Assembly: GCA_964438715.1 (NCBI GenBank)
Contig: CAYTLQ010000280.1
Coordinates: 1-19,093 of the forward strand
Reading direction: 5' to 3'
Origin: CAYTLQ01 sp964438715
Lineage (GTDB): Bacteria > Bacteroidota > Ignavibacteria > Ignavibacteriales > Ignavibacteriaceae
Length of the DNA stretch: 19,093 bases
Part shown: positions 7,656-15,850 of the stretch, in pieces
Position numbering within the stretch: position 1 is the first letter of the stretch
Layout: each line of letters begins with the position of its first letter
Notes under the pieces: model-generated
Databases searched by the model: none
Told to the model about the DNA's origin: nothing
Seen by the model: the letters and a program-made list of their open reading frames with translations, nothing else
Translations under genes and position numbers: made by a program

Positions 7656-8620
7656 ATTTTGAAAAATTTCTCAATAAGCGACTCTCCCTTGCATTACTCC
7701 CCACAAAAACAGAGAAGTGTACCTATAACGGATCGTCTTTTACCATAAAACGGGATGATAACACAGGTTTCTTAACTTCAGGGAATAAAATACGAAAGTT
7801 AGAATACCTATTATATGATGCTCAACAAAATAATTCTGATGTTATTATCACTTGTGGAGGAGATCAGTCCAATCATGCCCGAGCGACCACTGCTGCTGCC
7901 AAATCACTTGGAATGAAAGTAAAATTATTTCTTTGGGGTAAGAAACAAACATATCCTCAGGGGAATCTGCTCATCAATCAGTTTCTTGGGGCGGATATTT
8001 CTTACATCTCAAAAAAAGAATTTCTTAATGTCGATTCTTTAATGGAAGCTGAAAAAACAAAGCTGAGCAAAAAAGGAGTTAATGCATATATTATTCCGGA
8101 GGGAGGAAGTTCCGTAGTAGGTGTATTAGGCTATGTTCAGGCTGTAAGAGAGATGTTAGAGCAGAATCAGCTTAGTGGCATTAAAGGATTTTGTATTGCC
8201 GCTGGAAGTGGTGGAACCGCCGCGGGTTTACTTCTCGCAAATTCAATTTTCAGACTTAAAATGGATGTTTATGCTGTTAATGTGTTGTATTCTCCAAAAG
8301 TAGTGAATAATAAAATTATTAAATTTCTTGCAGCAGCTCTTTCTCAACTTAATACTTCGGTTCCGGTAGATTTAATCCGACTTTCGATAATAGATGGCTA
8401 TAGTCAGGAAGGTTATAAAAAAATATCATTATCGAAAGTGAAAATCATCAGAGATTTTGCACATCAAACTGGAATTATTCTTGACCCAACATATACAGGG
8501 AAAGCATTTTGTGCATATAATGACCATTTCCTAAAAAATAATAAAAATACCCCTGTCATGTTTATTCATACGGGAGGAGTGTTTGGAATATTTTCTCACA
8601 ATTCCGAATATGCTTCATAA
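7652..8620 (+). CDS. PLP-dependent enzyme, D-cysteine desulfhydrase / ACC deaminase family
   Basis: A 322-aa fold-type II PLP enzyme (tryptophan synthase beta family). Members cleave D-cysteine to pyruvate, H2S and ammonia, or deaminate 1-aminocyclopropane-1-carboxylate; some act on other D-amino acids. Visible signatures are KRDDNTGFLTSGNKIRKLEY (residues 33-52), with Lys46 as the likely PLP Schiff-base lysine; TCGGDQSNHARAT (67-79), with the Ser73-Asn74 substrate/PLP contact; the PLP-phosphate loop AAGSGGTAAG (183-192); DPTYTGKAF (278-286); and FIHTGGVFGIF (304-314). Length fits the family. I cannot tell desulfhydrase from deaminase by reading alone, so no gene symbol is given. The start overlaps the kdsB stop (ATGA). 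The gene ends the compact run that began with nuoM; a 76-bp gap follows. Confidence 0.88.
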   Translation: MNFEKFLNKRLSLALLPTKTEKCTYNGSSFTIKRDDNTGFLTSGNKIRKLEYLLYDAQQNNSDVIITCGGDQSNHARATTAAAKSLGMKVKLFLWGKKQTYPQGNLLINQFLGADISYISKKEFLNVDSLMEAEKTKLSKKGVNAYIIPEGGSSVVGVLGYVQAVREMLEQNQLSGIKGFCIAAGSGGTAAGLLLANSIFRLKMDVYAVNVLYSPKVVNNKIIKFLAAALSQLNTSVPVDLIRLSIIDGYSQEGYKKISLSKVKIIRDFAHQTGIILDPTYTGKAFCAYNDHFLKNNKNTPVMFIHTGGVFGIFSHNSEYAS

Positions 8621-8696
8621 TCATTGATGAGTTTTACTTTTTCAAATTCGGGTAAAATACTTTGGCTCATAAGTGAATTAATGATAATTTTACTAT
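8621..8696. other. Intergenic gap, probable boundary between transcription units
   Basis: This is the first gap wider than 8 bp in the window. It is AT-rich and holds no strong hairpin followed by a T-tract, so no intrinsic terminator is called for the upstream operon. A 7-bp inverted repeat (GTAAAAT at 8652-8658 and ATTTTAC at 8687-8693) is weak and expected in AT-rich DNA. TAAAAT (8653-8658) could be a -10 element for the HIT gene, but no good -35 lies at the right distance. No Shine-Dalgarno precedes the ATG at 8697. Confidence 0.4.
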
Positions 8697-9113
8697 ATGA
8701 AATGTGTTTTTTGTGAAATCGCCGCCGGAAATTCTCCTGCAGAAATTCTTTATCAGGACGAATTAACACTGGCTTTTCTTGATATTAATCCAATGAATTT
8801 TGGTCATACTTTGGTAATACCAAAATTACATTATGAAGATATTTTTGATTTACCTGCTGAATTAGTACCGCAGTTGTTTTCGGTTGTGAAGAAAGTTTCT
8901 ACTGCAGTTTCTGTTGCTTTACAGCCGGATGGATTAAATTTGGTAATGAACAATCGCAGAGCCGCCGGTCAATCTGTTTTTCATTCTCATGTACATCTTA
9001 TTCCACGATACAATTCTGATGGCTTTAAATTTCGCTTAAATTTAAAGAAATATAAAAACGGTGAAATGAACGAATTTGGAAAAAAAATCAGAGTTCAATT
9101 AGAGGAAATTTAA
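8697..9113 (+). CDS. HIT (histidine triad) family protein, HINT-like nucleotide hydrolase
   Basis: A 138-aa HIT-fold protein. Members of the HINT branch hydrolyse adenosine phosphoramidates or aminoacyl-adenylates, and others act on diadenosine polyphosphates. The N-terminus has CVFCEIAAG (residues 3-11), whose Cys pair often binds zinc in this family. GHTLVIPKLHYEDIFDLP (36-53) follows, then the active-site triad region AGQSVFHSHVHLIPR (90-104) with His96, His98 and His100. All triad histidines are present, so the enzyme should be active. Length is normal (about 110-150). The stop is 1 bp before the cobalamin-binding protein gene, so these two are likely co-transcribed, although no functional link between them is known to me. 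Confidence 0.94.
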   Translation: MKCVFCEIAAGNSPAEILYQDELTLAFLDINPMNFGHTLVIPKLHYEDIFDLPAELVPQLFSVVKKVSTAVSVALQPDGLNLVMNNRRAAGQSVFHSHVHLIPRYNSDGFKFRLNLKKYKNGEMNEFGKKIRVQLEEI

Positions 9114-9114
9114 T

Positions 9115-9522
9115 ATGGAAAAAAAAATCCGTGTATTGATTGCAAAAGCAGGTCTGGATGGACATGACAGGGGAGCAAAGGTTATAGCCGCAGCATTGAG
9201 AGATGCAGGGATGGAGGTAATATATACAGGACTCCGACAGACACCTGAAATGATTGTTGAGGCAGCATTGCAGGAAGATGTGGATGTTATTGGAATAAGC
9301 ATTCTTTCCGGGGCACACATGACGATATTTCCTAAAATTCTTTCATTGATGAAAGAAAAAGGATTAAATGATGTTTTATTGACCGGCGGTGGAATTATTC
9401 CCGATGAAGATCTTGTTACTCTTAATAATATGGGAATAGGAAAATTATTTACCCCCGGTGCACCGACACACGAAATTGCAGACTACATAAAGGATTGGTG
9501 CTCAAAAAATCCGCGTACCTAA
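9115..9522 (+). CDS. Stand-alone cobalamin (B12)-binding subunit of a methylmalonyl-CoA-mutase-type enzyme
   Basis: This 135-aa protein is a Rossmann-like B12-binding domain equivalent to the C-terminal ~130 residues of methylmalonyl-CoA mutase. Motifs are KAGLDGHDRGAK (residues 11-22), holding the DxHxxG cobalt-ligand motif with His17; the nucleotide-tail contacts ISILSGAH (61-68); and LTGGGIIP (89-96). In base-off/His-on enzymes, His17 replaces the dimethylbenzimidazole ligand. The protein is complete but lacks any TIM-barrel catalytic domain, so it must partner with a separate catalytic subunit. None is encoded in this window. Split mutases of this kind convert (R)-methylmalonyl-CoA and succinyl-CoA, or isobutyryl-CoA and butyryl-CoA in isobutyryl-CoA mutase. 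Which reaction applies cannot be decided here. It lies between the HIT gene and a secreted-protein gene. Confidence 0.9.
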   Translation: MEKKIRVLIAKAGLDGHDRGAKVIAAALRDAGMEVIYTGLRQTPEMIVEAALQEDVDVIGISILSGAHMTIFPKILSLMKEKGLNDVLLTGGGIIPDEDLVTLNNMGIGKLFTPGAPTHEIADYIKDWCSKNPRT

Positions 9523-9540
9523 AAATTATAGAGGATTCCT

Positions 9541-12522
9541 ATGAATAAAACTAAGTATTATTTTTTATTTATTTTCTTTCTCTCTTTTTTATCACCAAAT
9601 CATTTTGCACAATCACTTATTCAGACTTATCCTTTACCGCGTTACGCTATGACCGATCAGGGTTATGGGCTTGTTTACTACGATGGCTTTTTATGGATGT
9701 CCAGTGGGTCTTCAAGTCCTGTTTCAAATAAAGGGAAAGTATTGAAAATAAACATGAATGGACAACCTGTCGATTCATTTAATATTCAGTATGCATCAAT
9801 TCAGACATCGCAGGGATTAGCTCATGATGGAACGAATTTTTGGTATTTAGAGAGAAAAACGGCAAAATCAGATTTTTATAAAGTTACCTCTTCAGGTGTT
9901 GTGTTAGATTCAATTCTTAGCGCAAGTTTCGGAGCAGGTTCCTGGTATTTCGGCGGTATGGCTTATGATCGAGGGGGTTTATGGGTTACAGTTTATTATC
10001 CAAATAATCTTGCTGCGATTTATAAGCTGGATTTGACAACAAAACAATTAACCGATACTATTCCGGTTTTTGGTTTGCAGCCTCAGGGAGTTACCTTTAA
10101 AGGAGATACTTTATTTTATGTTATGGATGGATTTGATGGCGATCCGGAAAATATTTACGCTGTTGATTTAAATACTAAGGATACACTATTTTCTTTTCAT
10201 GTCCCTGAACAACCGGGCATTAGACAAAATCCCCGAGGTCTTGCTTGGGATGGTGAATATTTATGGTTACTTGCTGAACCTGTTAATTCTTCTTCAGGAA
10301 GAGCATTATTTAAGTACGATTTAGGTGGTAGTGGAACGCCAAGTATTAATCTTCTCACGCAATCTATCGACTTTGGCAATGTTCAAATAGACACCAGCAG
10401 GTTTAACAGTGTGTATATCAAAAATTATGGAACTGCCGATTTAATCATTGATTCAATTTTTGTAAGTAATAATGATTTTATGGTTGACATATCTCTGCCC
10501 TTTATCATCAAAAAAGACAGTACTAGGTTCTTTAATGTAAAATTTAAACCGTCTTCATATCAAACTTACAAAGATTCAATTTTAATATTTCATAATGACC
10601 CTAATTTTGAGTTTAGTAAAGTGAAACTTTCAGGTAGTGGAATTTATACAGCTCCCTATGTACATTTCTCTGAGACCGCTATAAACTATGGAAATAAAAG
10701 AATCCGAAGTACTTCTTCTAACTATCTTGAAATTTCAAACTATGGCTCCGGAATACTAAAAATTGACTCGATAACTTTAAAGACAACCAACTTTAAATTG
10801 GTTCCGGTAAATTTCCCTTTGAATATTGACTCAGTTTCGGGAACAAAAATTCGTATCTGGTTTTCTCCAACTGCGTACACAAACTATTTTGACACTCTCA
10901 CAGTCTATTCAAATGCTTCTAACGGAAACATTAAAACTATTTTGTTATCGGCTACCGGTACAGCATTTGACTCCCTCCTTGGTTCCAAAATGTGGGAGGG
11001 AAGGGTTCCTGATAATCCTTCCACTTCATTTGATGACTATACCGCCCGTTACATAAAGACCTTTGCCGATATTAACGGAGATGGAGTAGAAGATATTATT
11101 GTTACTACAGATAACTATCAGACAATTGCATTTAATGGAAATAGCTCGGGCACGGCAGATGTCTTATGGGTTTTCTCAACTTCGCCTGATAATCAAAACA
11201 CGGGAAATGTTGATAGACAACAGAGTTTACAGATTTGTCCTGACCTAAATAATGACGGTATGATTGATGTTGTTATAGGTACTGCCGGAGGCAGTGAATC
11301 GGTTATAGCTATCAGCGGGAGAACCGGTGAAAAATTATGGGAATTCGGTGACCCAATTAATTATGATCAGGGTGATGTCAATGGAATTGATGTCTCCCGT
11401 GATTGGAATAATGATGGAATCCGGGATGTGCTCGCATCAGTAAGTGGAAATGAATACACTGGTTCAGGCAGGTTTTCAGTTTTTCTTCTGAATGGTGTTA
11501 ATGGTCAACAAATATGGCGGTTGGATCAAAGCGCAACCTTAAAAATGAAAGATGCGATAACAGCTACTGATGATGGCGGTGCAGTGGGTTCGAGAACTGC
11601 CGGTTCTACTACTGCCGAAGTTCTTGGTTTTGATCATTCAGGTAATCCTATTTGGGCATTCCCGACTGCAAGGGCGGTTTGGGGTTGTGAAGAGATTGAG
11701 AATATAGGCGGACTCTCCACAAGCGATGTAATTGCAGGTGATGTAGGTGGCTATGTTTATGCACTTACAGGTGATGCCGGCGTTCAAATCTGGACGAAGT
11801 TTTTGGGTAATGTGTTTATTGAAGATCTTTTTATCATACCTGATATGAATAAATCGGGTGTTGATGATATTCTTGTAAGCGCTTTAACCAGCTCTGTGTT
11901 TGTACTTGAAGGTAGTACCGGAAATATTATACTTACCGGCAATACAACGGGAAATAACCTTGGTGTAGGGCTATTAGGCGATCTCAATGCTGACTCCCTT
12001 GGAGAAGTTGGAGTTGCCTCGCTTGATAAGAAGATTTATGTTTTTGATTCAAAAACAGGACAACAGATTTTTTCTTATGAATTTACTGGCAGTGGCGAAG
12101 CCGCAGAATGTATTTGGCCTATGGGCGATATTGATAAGAACGGTACCTTGGAATTTGCTGCCGGCAGTAGAAACGGTTTTGTCGTCGCTTTTTCAGGAGG
12201 AACTGATGTAGTTGTAGGAATACAACAGAATACAGAAATTATCCCTGAAGAATTTTCTTTGAATCAAAATTATCCGAATACATTTAATCCTTCCACAGTA
12301 ATTTCATATAGAATCCCGAAACAGACTAAGGTTTCATTAATCGTTTATGATGTTTTAGGAAATGTCGTAAGTCAGTTGGTCAATGAGGTGCAAGATGCCG
12401 GTGAATATAAAGTTACTGTTAAAGTTGGAGAAAATGGGTTAAATCTCAGTAGCGGAATCTATTTTTACCGACTTGAAGCAGGTGATTATTCTTCTGTAAG
12501 GAAAATGATACTGCTTAAATAA
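9541..12522 (+). CDS. Exported multidomain protein with type IX secretion C-terminal sorting domain
   Basis: A 993-aa protein. It has a signal peptide (about residues 1-24, hydrophobic YYFLFIFFLSFLS then an Ala-Gln site) and an N-terminal propeller-like region (about 28-262) with repeated GLAHDG/GLAWDGEYLW-type blades. Two tandem ASH/choice-of-anchor-D beta domains follow, about 275-367 (SIDFGNVQID...SGSG) and 375-473 (INYGN...SATG). A second, FG-GAP/PQQ-like region (about 480-890) contains six Asp-rich loops that look calcium-binding: DINGDGVEDI (510), DLNNDGMIDV (568), DWNNDGIRDV (621), DMNKSGVDDI (768), DLNADSLGEV (814) and DIDKNGTLEF (863). The tail (about 905-993) is a T9SS type A sorting domain with QNYPNTFNPST (909-919), VYDVLG and GIYFYRLEAG. 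It is probably secreted and surface-attached; ligand or substrate is unknown. Shine-Dalgarno GAGGA (9531-9535) lies 5 nt before the ATG. Confidence 0.92.
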   Translation: MNKTKYYFLFIFFLSFLSPNHFAQSLIQTYPLPRYAMTDQGYGLVYYDGFLWMSSGSSSPVSNKGKVLKINMNGQPVDSFNIQYASIQTSQGLAHDGTNFWYLERKTAKSDFYKVTSSGVVLDSILSASFGAGSWYFGGMAYDRGGLWVTVYYPNNLAAIYKLDLTTKQLTDTIPVFGLQPQGVTFKGDTLFYVMDGFDGDPENIYAVDLNTKDTLFSFHVPEQPGIRQNPRGLAWDGEYLWLLAEPVNSSSGRALFKYDLGGSGTPSINLLTQSIDFGNVQIDTSRFNSVYIKNYGTADLIIDSIFVSNNDFMVDISLPFIIKKDSTRFFNVKFKPSSYQTYKDSILIFHNDPNFEFSKVKLSGSGIYTAPYVHFSETAINYGNKRIRSTSSNYLEISNYGSGILKIDSITLKTTNFKLVPVNFPLNIDSVSGTKIRIWFSPTAYTNYFDTLTVYSNASNGNIKTILLSATGTAFDSLLGSKMWEGRVPDNPSTSFDDYTARYIKTFADINGDGVEDIIVTTDNYQTIAFNGNSSGTADVLWVFSTSPDNQNTGNVDRQQSLQICPDLNNDGMIDVVIGTAGGSESVIAISGRTGEKLWEFGDPINYDQGDVNGIDVSRDWNNDGIRDVLASVSGNEYTGSGRFSVFLLNGVNGQQIWRLDQSATLKMKDAITATDDGGAVGSRTAGSTTAEVLGFDHSGNPIWAFPTARAVWGCEEIENIGGLSTSDVIAGDVGGYVYALTGDAGVQIWTKFLGNVFIEDLFIIPDMNKSGVDDILVSALTSSVFVLEGSTGNIILTGNTTGNNLGVGLLGDLNADSLGEVGVASLDKKIYVFDSKTGQQIFSYEFTGSGEAAECIWPMGDIDKNGTLEFAAGSRNGFVVAFSGGTDVVVGIQQNTEIIPEEFSLNQNYPNTFNPSTVISYRIPKQTKVSLIVYDVLGNVVSQLVNEVQDAGEYKVTVKVGENGLNLSSGIYFYRLEAGDYSSVRKMILLK

Positions 12523-12539
12523 TAATCAAAATTTTTGTT

Positions 12540-12571
12540 AACCCCGAAGTCGTTCGATTTCGGGGTTTTTT
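12540..12571 (+). terminator. Intrinsic (Rho-independent) terminator after the T9SS protein gene
   Basis: ACCCCGAAGTC (12541-12551) pairs with GATTTCGGGGT (12556-12566) through one G-T wobble, leaving a 4-nt loop (GTTC). The stem is followed by a run of T residues to 12571. It begins 18 bp after the stop codon at 12522, ideal for ending the HIT/B12/T9SS-protein transcription unit. It is the only convincing terminator I see in the window. Confidence 0.93.
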
Positions 12572-12604
12572 ATTATTTATCTAAGATTTAAAGAAGGAAA
12601 TTTT

Positions 12605-12633
12605 TTGTAATTCTATAGCATAACGGCTATATT
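12605..12633 (+). promoter_or_regulatory. Candidate promoter for pyrG
   Basis: TTGTAA (12605-12610, 4 of 6 matching a sigma-70 -35) and TATATT (12628-12633, 5 of 6 matching a -10) are separated by exactly 17 bp. The same stretch can also be read in the Bacteroidota style: TTTG (12604-12607), 20 bp, then TATATTTA close to TAnnTTTG. Transcription would start near 12640, only about 13 nt before the pyrG ATG. No Shine-Dalgarno is present in that short leader. It lies directly downstream of a strong terminator, where a new promoter is required. Confidence 0.6.
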
Positions 12634-12652
12634 TAAGTCCAAAAATTTTTCA

Positions 12653-14284
12653 ATGTCTGCACGAAACAAAGTTAAATATATCTTCATAACAGGCGGAGTA
12701 GTTTCCTCATTAGGTAAAGGTATTACTGCTTCATCTCTAGGTTTACTATTAAAACAACGCGGGTACAGAGTCACTATCCAAAAATTTGATCCATATATTA
12801 ATGTTGATCCTGGTACTATGAGTCCCTATCAGCATGGAGAAGTTTATGTAACTGAAGATGGAGCTGAAACGGATTTAGATTTGGGACATTATGAGCGATA
12901 CCTTGACCAGAATATGACCCGCTCTAATAATACCACGACCGGACAAATCTACAACGAAGTTATCACTAAAGAACGACGAGGAGATTATCTTGGAGAAACA
13001 GTTCAGGTAATACCTCACATTACAGATGAAATTAAACTAAAAATGCAGCGTCTCAGTGAATTAGGTGAATATGATATTATTATCACTGAAATAGGTGGCA
13101 CTGTAGGAGATATTGAGAGTTTGCCGTTTCTGGAGGCAATGCGTCAATTAATGTTGCAGGTCGGTCGTAAAAATGCACTTTCCATTCATGTTACATTGGT
13201 CCCTTATATTCCCTCAGCAGGTGAAGTGAAAACTAAACCAACTCAGCATAGTGTAAAAAACTTACTTGAACTGGGAATTCAACCTGATATTCTTGTTTGC
13301 CGCTCAGAGTCTAAATTACCAAAGGAAATAAGAGAGAAAATTGCACTTTTTTGTAATGTTGAGAGTAAGTCGGTTATTTCAGCCTATGATTGTTCATCTA
13401 TTTATGAAGTTCCATTGGTATTGTATAAAGAAAAACTTGATAGCATTGTCCTTAAACAATTAAATCTCGCTGAAAAGAAAATCCGGTTAGAGGAATGGGA
13501 AGGATTTTTTCATAAAGTGAAAAATCCATCAAAAACCGTTGAGATAGCTCTTGCCGGTAAATATGTAGCCCACTCAGATGCCTATAAAAGTATTATTGAA
13601 GCTTTTGTTCATTCAGGGGCAGAAAATGATGCAAGAGTAAAAATTCGTTATGTAAACACTGAAGAAGTTGATGAATCTAATGTAAGTAAACATTTTCTTG
13701 GTATAAATGGTATTCTTGTTCCCGGGGGATTTGGAGAAAGAGGTGTTGAAGGGATGATTCATTCAATAAAATTCGCCAGAGAAAATAATATTCCATTTTT
13801 TGGCATTTGCTTAGGTATGCAATGTGCGGTAATAGAGTTTGCAAGAAATGTTTGTAACATTCACTCTGCAAATAGTTCTGAGTTTAAGAAGAATAAATTC
13901 AGTGTTATTGATTTGATGCCGGACCAAAAAAATATAAAAAATTTAGGCGCTTCTATGAGATTGGGCGCCTATCCATGTATTATTCAACATGGTACAAAAG
14001 CCCATGAAGCTTATAAAGCCGATTATATTACTGAGCGACATAGACACCGATATGAATTCAATAATAAGTTTCGCAATGAATTTATCTCCAAAGGAATGAT
14101 TTTCAGTGGTATGTCACCCGATCAGCAATTGATCGAGATGATTGAATTAAAAGACCATCCATGGTTTATTGGGTGTCAATTTCATCCCGAATTAAAATCA
14201 CGCGCTACAAAGTCACATCCTCTTTTCAGAGAATTTGTCAAAGCGGCACTACGGTACTACGAAAAGTCAATTAAAACTAAATGA
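12653..14284 (+). CDS. pyrG: CTP synthase
   Basis: PyrG makes CTP from UTP, ATP and glutamine, the last step of de novo pyrimidine nucleotide synthesis. The 543-aa length matches the family (about 535-550). The synthetase domain (1-about 270) has KYIFITGGVVSSLGKG (residues 8-23), the P-loop-like ATP site, DPYINVDPGTMSPYQHGEV (46-64), the metal-binding region EDGAETDLDLGHYERY (68-83), and EIGGTVGDIES (146-156). The class I glutaminase domain (about 295-535) has VPGGFGERGVEG (356-367), GICLGMQ (384-390) with nucleophile Cys386, and GCQFHPEL (507-514) with His511 and Glu513. All catalytic residues are present. A promoter candidate precedes it. The stop overlaps the start of the TPR gene (ATGA), suggesting coupling. 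CTP also feeds KdsB and phospholipid synthesis encoded upstream. Confidence 0.98.
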   Translation: MSARNKVKYIFITGGVVSSLGKGITASSLGLLLKQRGYRVTIQKFDPYINVDPGTMSPYQHGEVYVTEDGAETDLDLGHYERYLDQNMTRSNNTTTGQIYNEVITKERRGDYLGETVQVIPHITDEIKLKMQRLSELGEYDIIITEIGGTVGDIESLPFLEAMRQLMLQVGRKNALSIHVTLVPYIPSAGEVKTKPTQHSVKNLLELGIQPDILVCRSESKLPKEIREKIALFCNVESKSVISAYDCSSIYEVPLVLYKEKLDSIVLKQLNLAEKKIRLEEWEGFFHKVKNPSKTVEIALAGKYVAHSDAYKSIIEAFVHSGAENDARVKIRYVNTEEVDESNVSKHFLGINGILVPGGFGERGVEGMIHSIKFARENNIPFFGICLGMQCAVIEFARNVCNIHSANSSEFKKNKFSVIDLMPDQKNIKNLGASMRLGAYPCIIQHGTKAHEAYKADYITERHRHRYEFNNKFRNEFISKGMIFSGMSPDQQLIEMIELKDHPWFIGCQFHPELKSRATKSHPLFREFVKAALRYYEKSIKTK

Positions 14285-15792
14285 AATTTTTTACAGTAAT
14301 AGTCCTCTCCCTTTCGATTGTATTTCCCAAAAACGCACTAACCAATTACGAGGATGCAATCAACTCACTCATCCGACAGGGAAATAATTTTTCATACAAT
14401 TTTAATCCGAAAAGTGCTGAACAAGTTTATGATAAAATTATTGAGAATTATCCCAATGATCCCAGAGGTTATTATTTTAAGTCCGAATTATATTTATGGT
14501 TTTACTTAGGCAACAATAATGATGAGGACTTAGATAAGTTCAACACCCTTTCCGGTATTGCTATCGATAAAGCAAAAGTTCTGCAGAAAAATGAAAAAAT
14601 GTTGGAAATGGCATTACTATTTGAAGGAAATGCCTATACATTACGAGCTATTGCACATGGAAAAGCGCAGAATTATCTTGAAATGATCTGGGCGAGTAAG
14701 AACTCTCATTCCTCCCTCACTGAGGTACTTGAAATAAATAAGGATAATGTTGACGCCAGAACCGGCTTAGGACTCTTTAAATTCGCAATGTCTCAGGTCC
14801 CATCATCCTTTCAATGGGCGCTTAACATGGTTGGCTTAAAGGGTAGTATTCGTGAAGGAATTACCTTACTGAAAATGGCTGCGACTAAAGGAAATTACAC
14901 AAAAGTGCCGGCGCAGTATTTTCTTGCACAAATTCTTACTGAATACTTACATGATTATAATTCTGCAGATGATTGGATTGAAGGTCTTACGAAAAGTTAT
15001 CCCAACAACCTGCTTTTTCAATATTCAGATGGCATTATTAAAATGAAAAAGCGAAACTTAAATCAAGCTGAACCGATTTTTCAAAGGATTATAAAATCTG
15101 ACAACCAAAAATTCAGCCAGATATCGGCTTTTTCTCATTTTATTCTTGGGGATATTCAATTTTTTAAGGGTAACTACAACAGTGCAAAAGAGTATTATAT
15201 TAAATTTCTTTCAAAAACCAGGGAAAAAAATTATTCAGGTATAGGTTATTTTCGTCTTGCTCTTTGTTATGAGTTTTTAGACGATAGAGAAATGGCAAAA
15301 GTTTATTATCCATCCGCAACAAAAGGGAACCTATCTCTCGATGATGATTTTTTTGCGGCAAAATACTCAGAAATTTATTTGAAAAAAGAAATTACACCGT
15401 TAGAGAAAAGAATAATAAAATTAAAGAATTTACTCGAATCGGGCTCATACAACGCAGTTTTGGACTCTGTTGAAAAACTTTCATCAGAAATTGTAAATGA
15501 TGATAGAAAAAAGGCGGAGTTATATGTTTACGCAAGTGAAGCTGCATTAGCTCTCAAAAAATATCCTGAATCCCTTAATTTTGCAAAACGGGCTATAAAT
15601 AATGCAAGCCGAAATACATGGATTGAACCCTACGCAAACTACTTTGCAGCTTATTCAGCGCTCAGTATGAAAAACGGGGATGAAGGAATTATTTTTTTAG
15701 AAAAGGCAGAATCTTTCAGCGATTTTGAGTACTCAAACCGTCTTAAAAGCCTTTGTTCGGCTCTTAGGTACAGATACCAGATTCTGGACTGA
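14281..15792 (+). CDS. TPR-repeat protein, probably exported, function unknown
   Basis: A 503-aa helical-repeat protein with a hydrophobic N-terminal segment (MKFFTVIVLSLSIVF, residues 1-15) that looks like a signal peptide. TPR-like helix pairs are visible at about 43-76 (SAEQVYDKIIENYPNDPRGY), 140-168 (SLTEVLEINKDNVDARTGLG), 223-256, 260-330 (GNYNSAKEYYIKFLSK) and 410-480. The segment ALLFEGNAYTLRAIAHGKAQ (111-130), followed by LEINKDNVDARTGLGLFKF, recalls a group of long TPR proteins common in Bacteroidota/Ignavibacteriota, none of known function to me. The ATG sits in the ATGA overlap with the pyrG stop, so its expression should follow pyrG, though no mechanistic link is evident. It may be periplasmic and serve as a protein-binding scaffold; that is inference. 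A 75-bp gap follows. Confidence 0.85.
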   Translation: MKFFTVIVLSLSIVFPKNALTNYEDAINSLIRQGNNFSYNFNPKSAEQVYDKIIENYPNDPRGYYFKSELYLWFYLGNNNDEDLDKFNTLSGIAIDKAKVLQKNEKMLEMALLFEGNAYTLRAIAHGKAQNYLEMIWASKNSHSSLTEVLEINKDNVDARTGLGLFKFAMSQVPSSFQWALNMVGLKGSIREGITLLKMAATKGNYTKVPAQYFLAQILTEYLHDYNSADDWIEGLTKSYPNNLLFQYSDGIIKMKKRNLNQAEPIFQRIIKSDNQKFSQISAFSHFILGDIQFFKGNYNSAKEYYIKFLSKTREKNYSGIGYFRLALCYEFLDDREMAKVYYPSATKGNLSLDDDFFAAKYSEIYLKKEITPLEKRIIKLKNLLESGSYNAVLDSVEKLSSEIVNDDRKKAELYVYASEAALALKKYPESLNFAKRAINNASRNTWIEPYANYFAAYSALSMKNGDEGIIFLEKAESFSDFEYSNRLKSLCSALRYRYQILD

Positions 15793-15850
15793 AATACTTC
15801 GAAATTATTAAAAATCATCCATTTTTATCAATTTTTCCTAATTTTTTTCT

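Noticed and set aside
8652..8693. Inverted repeat GTAAAAT / ATTTTAC before the HIT gene as an operator or terminator
   Set aside because: It is AT-only apart from one G/C pair, has a 28-nt loop and no T-tract; this is likely by chance in AT-rich DNA.
9088..9320. Two overlapping minus-strand frames across the start of the B12-binding gene
   Set aside because: They lie opposite conserved B12-domain codons and show no family features.
13944..13971. Perfect 7-bp inverted repeat TAGGCGC / GCGCCTA within pyrG
   Set aside because: It encodes the conserved LGASMRLGAY segment of CTP synthase, has a 14-nt loop and no T-tract, so coding constraint explains it.
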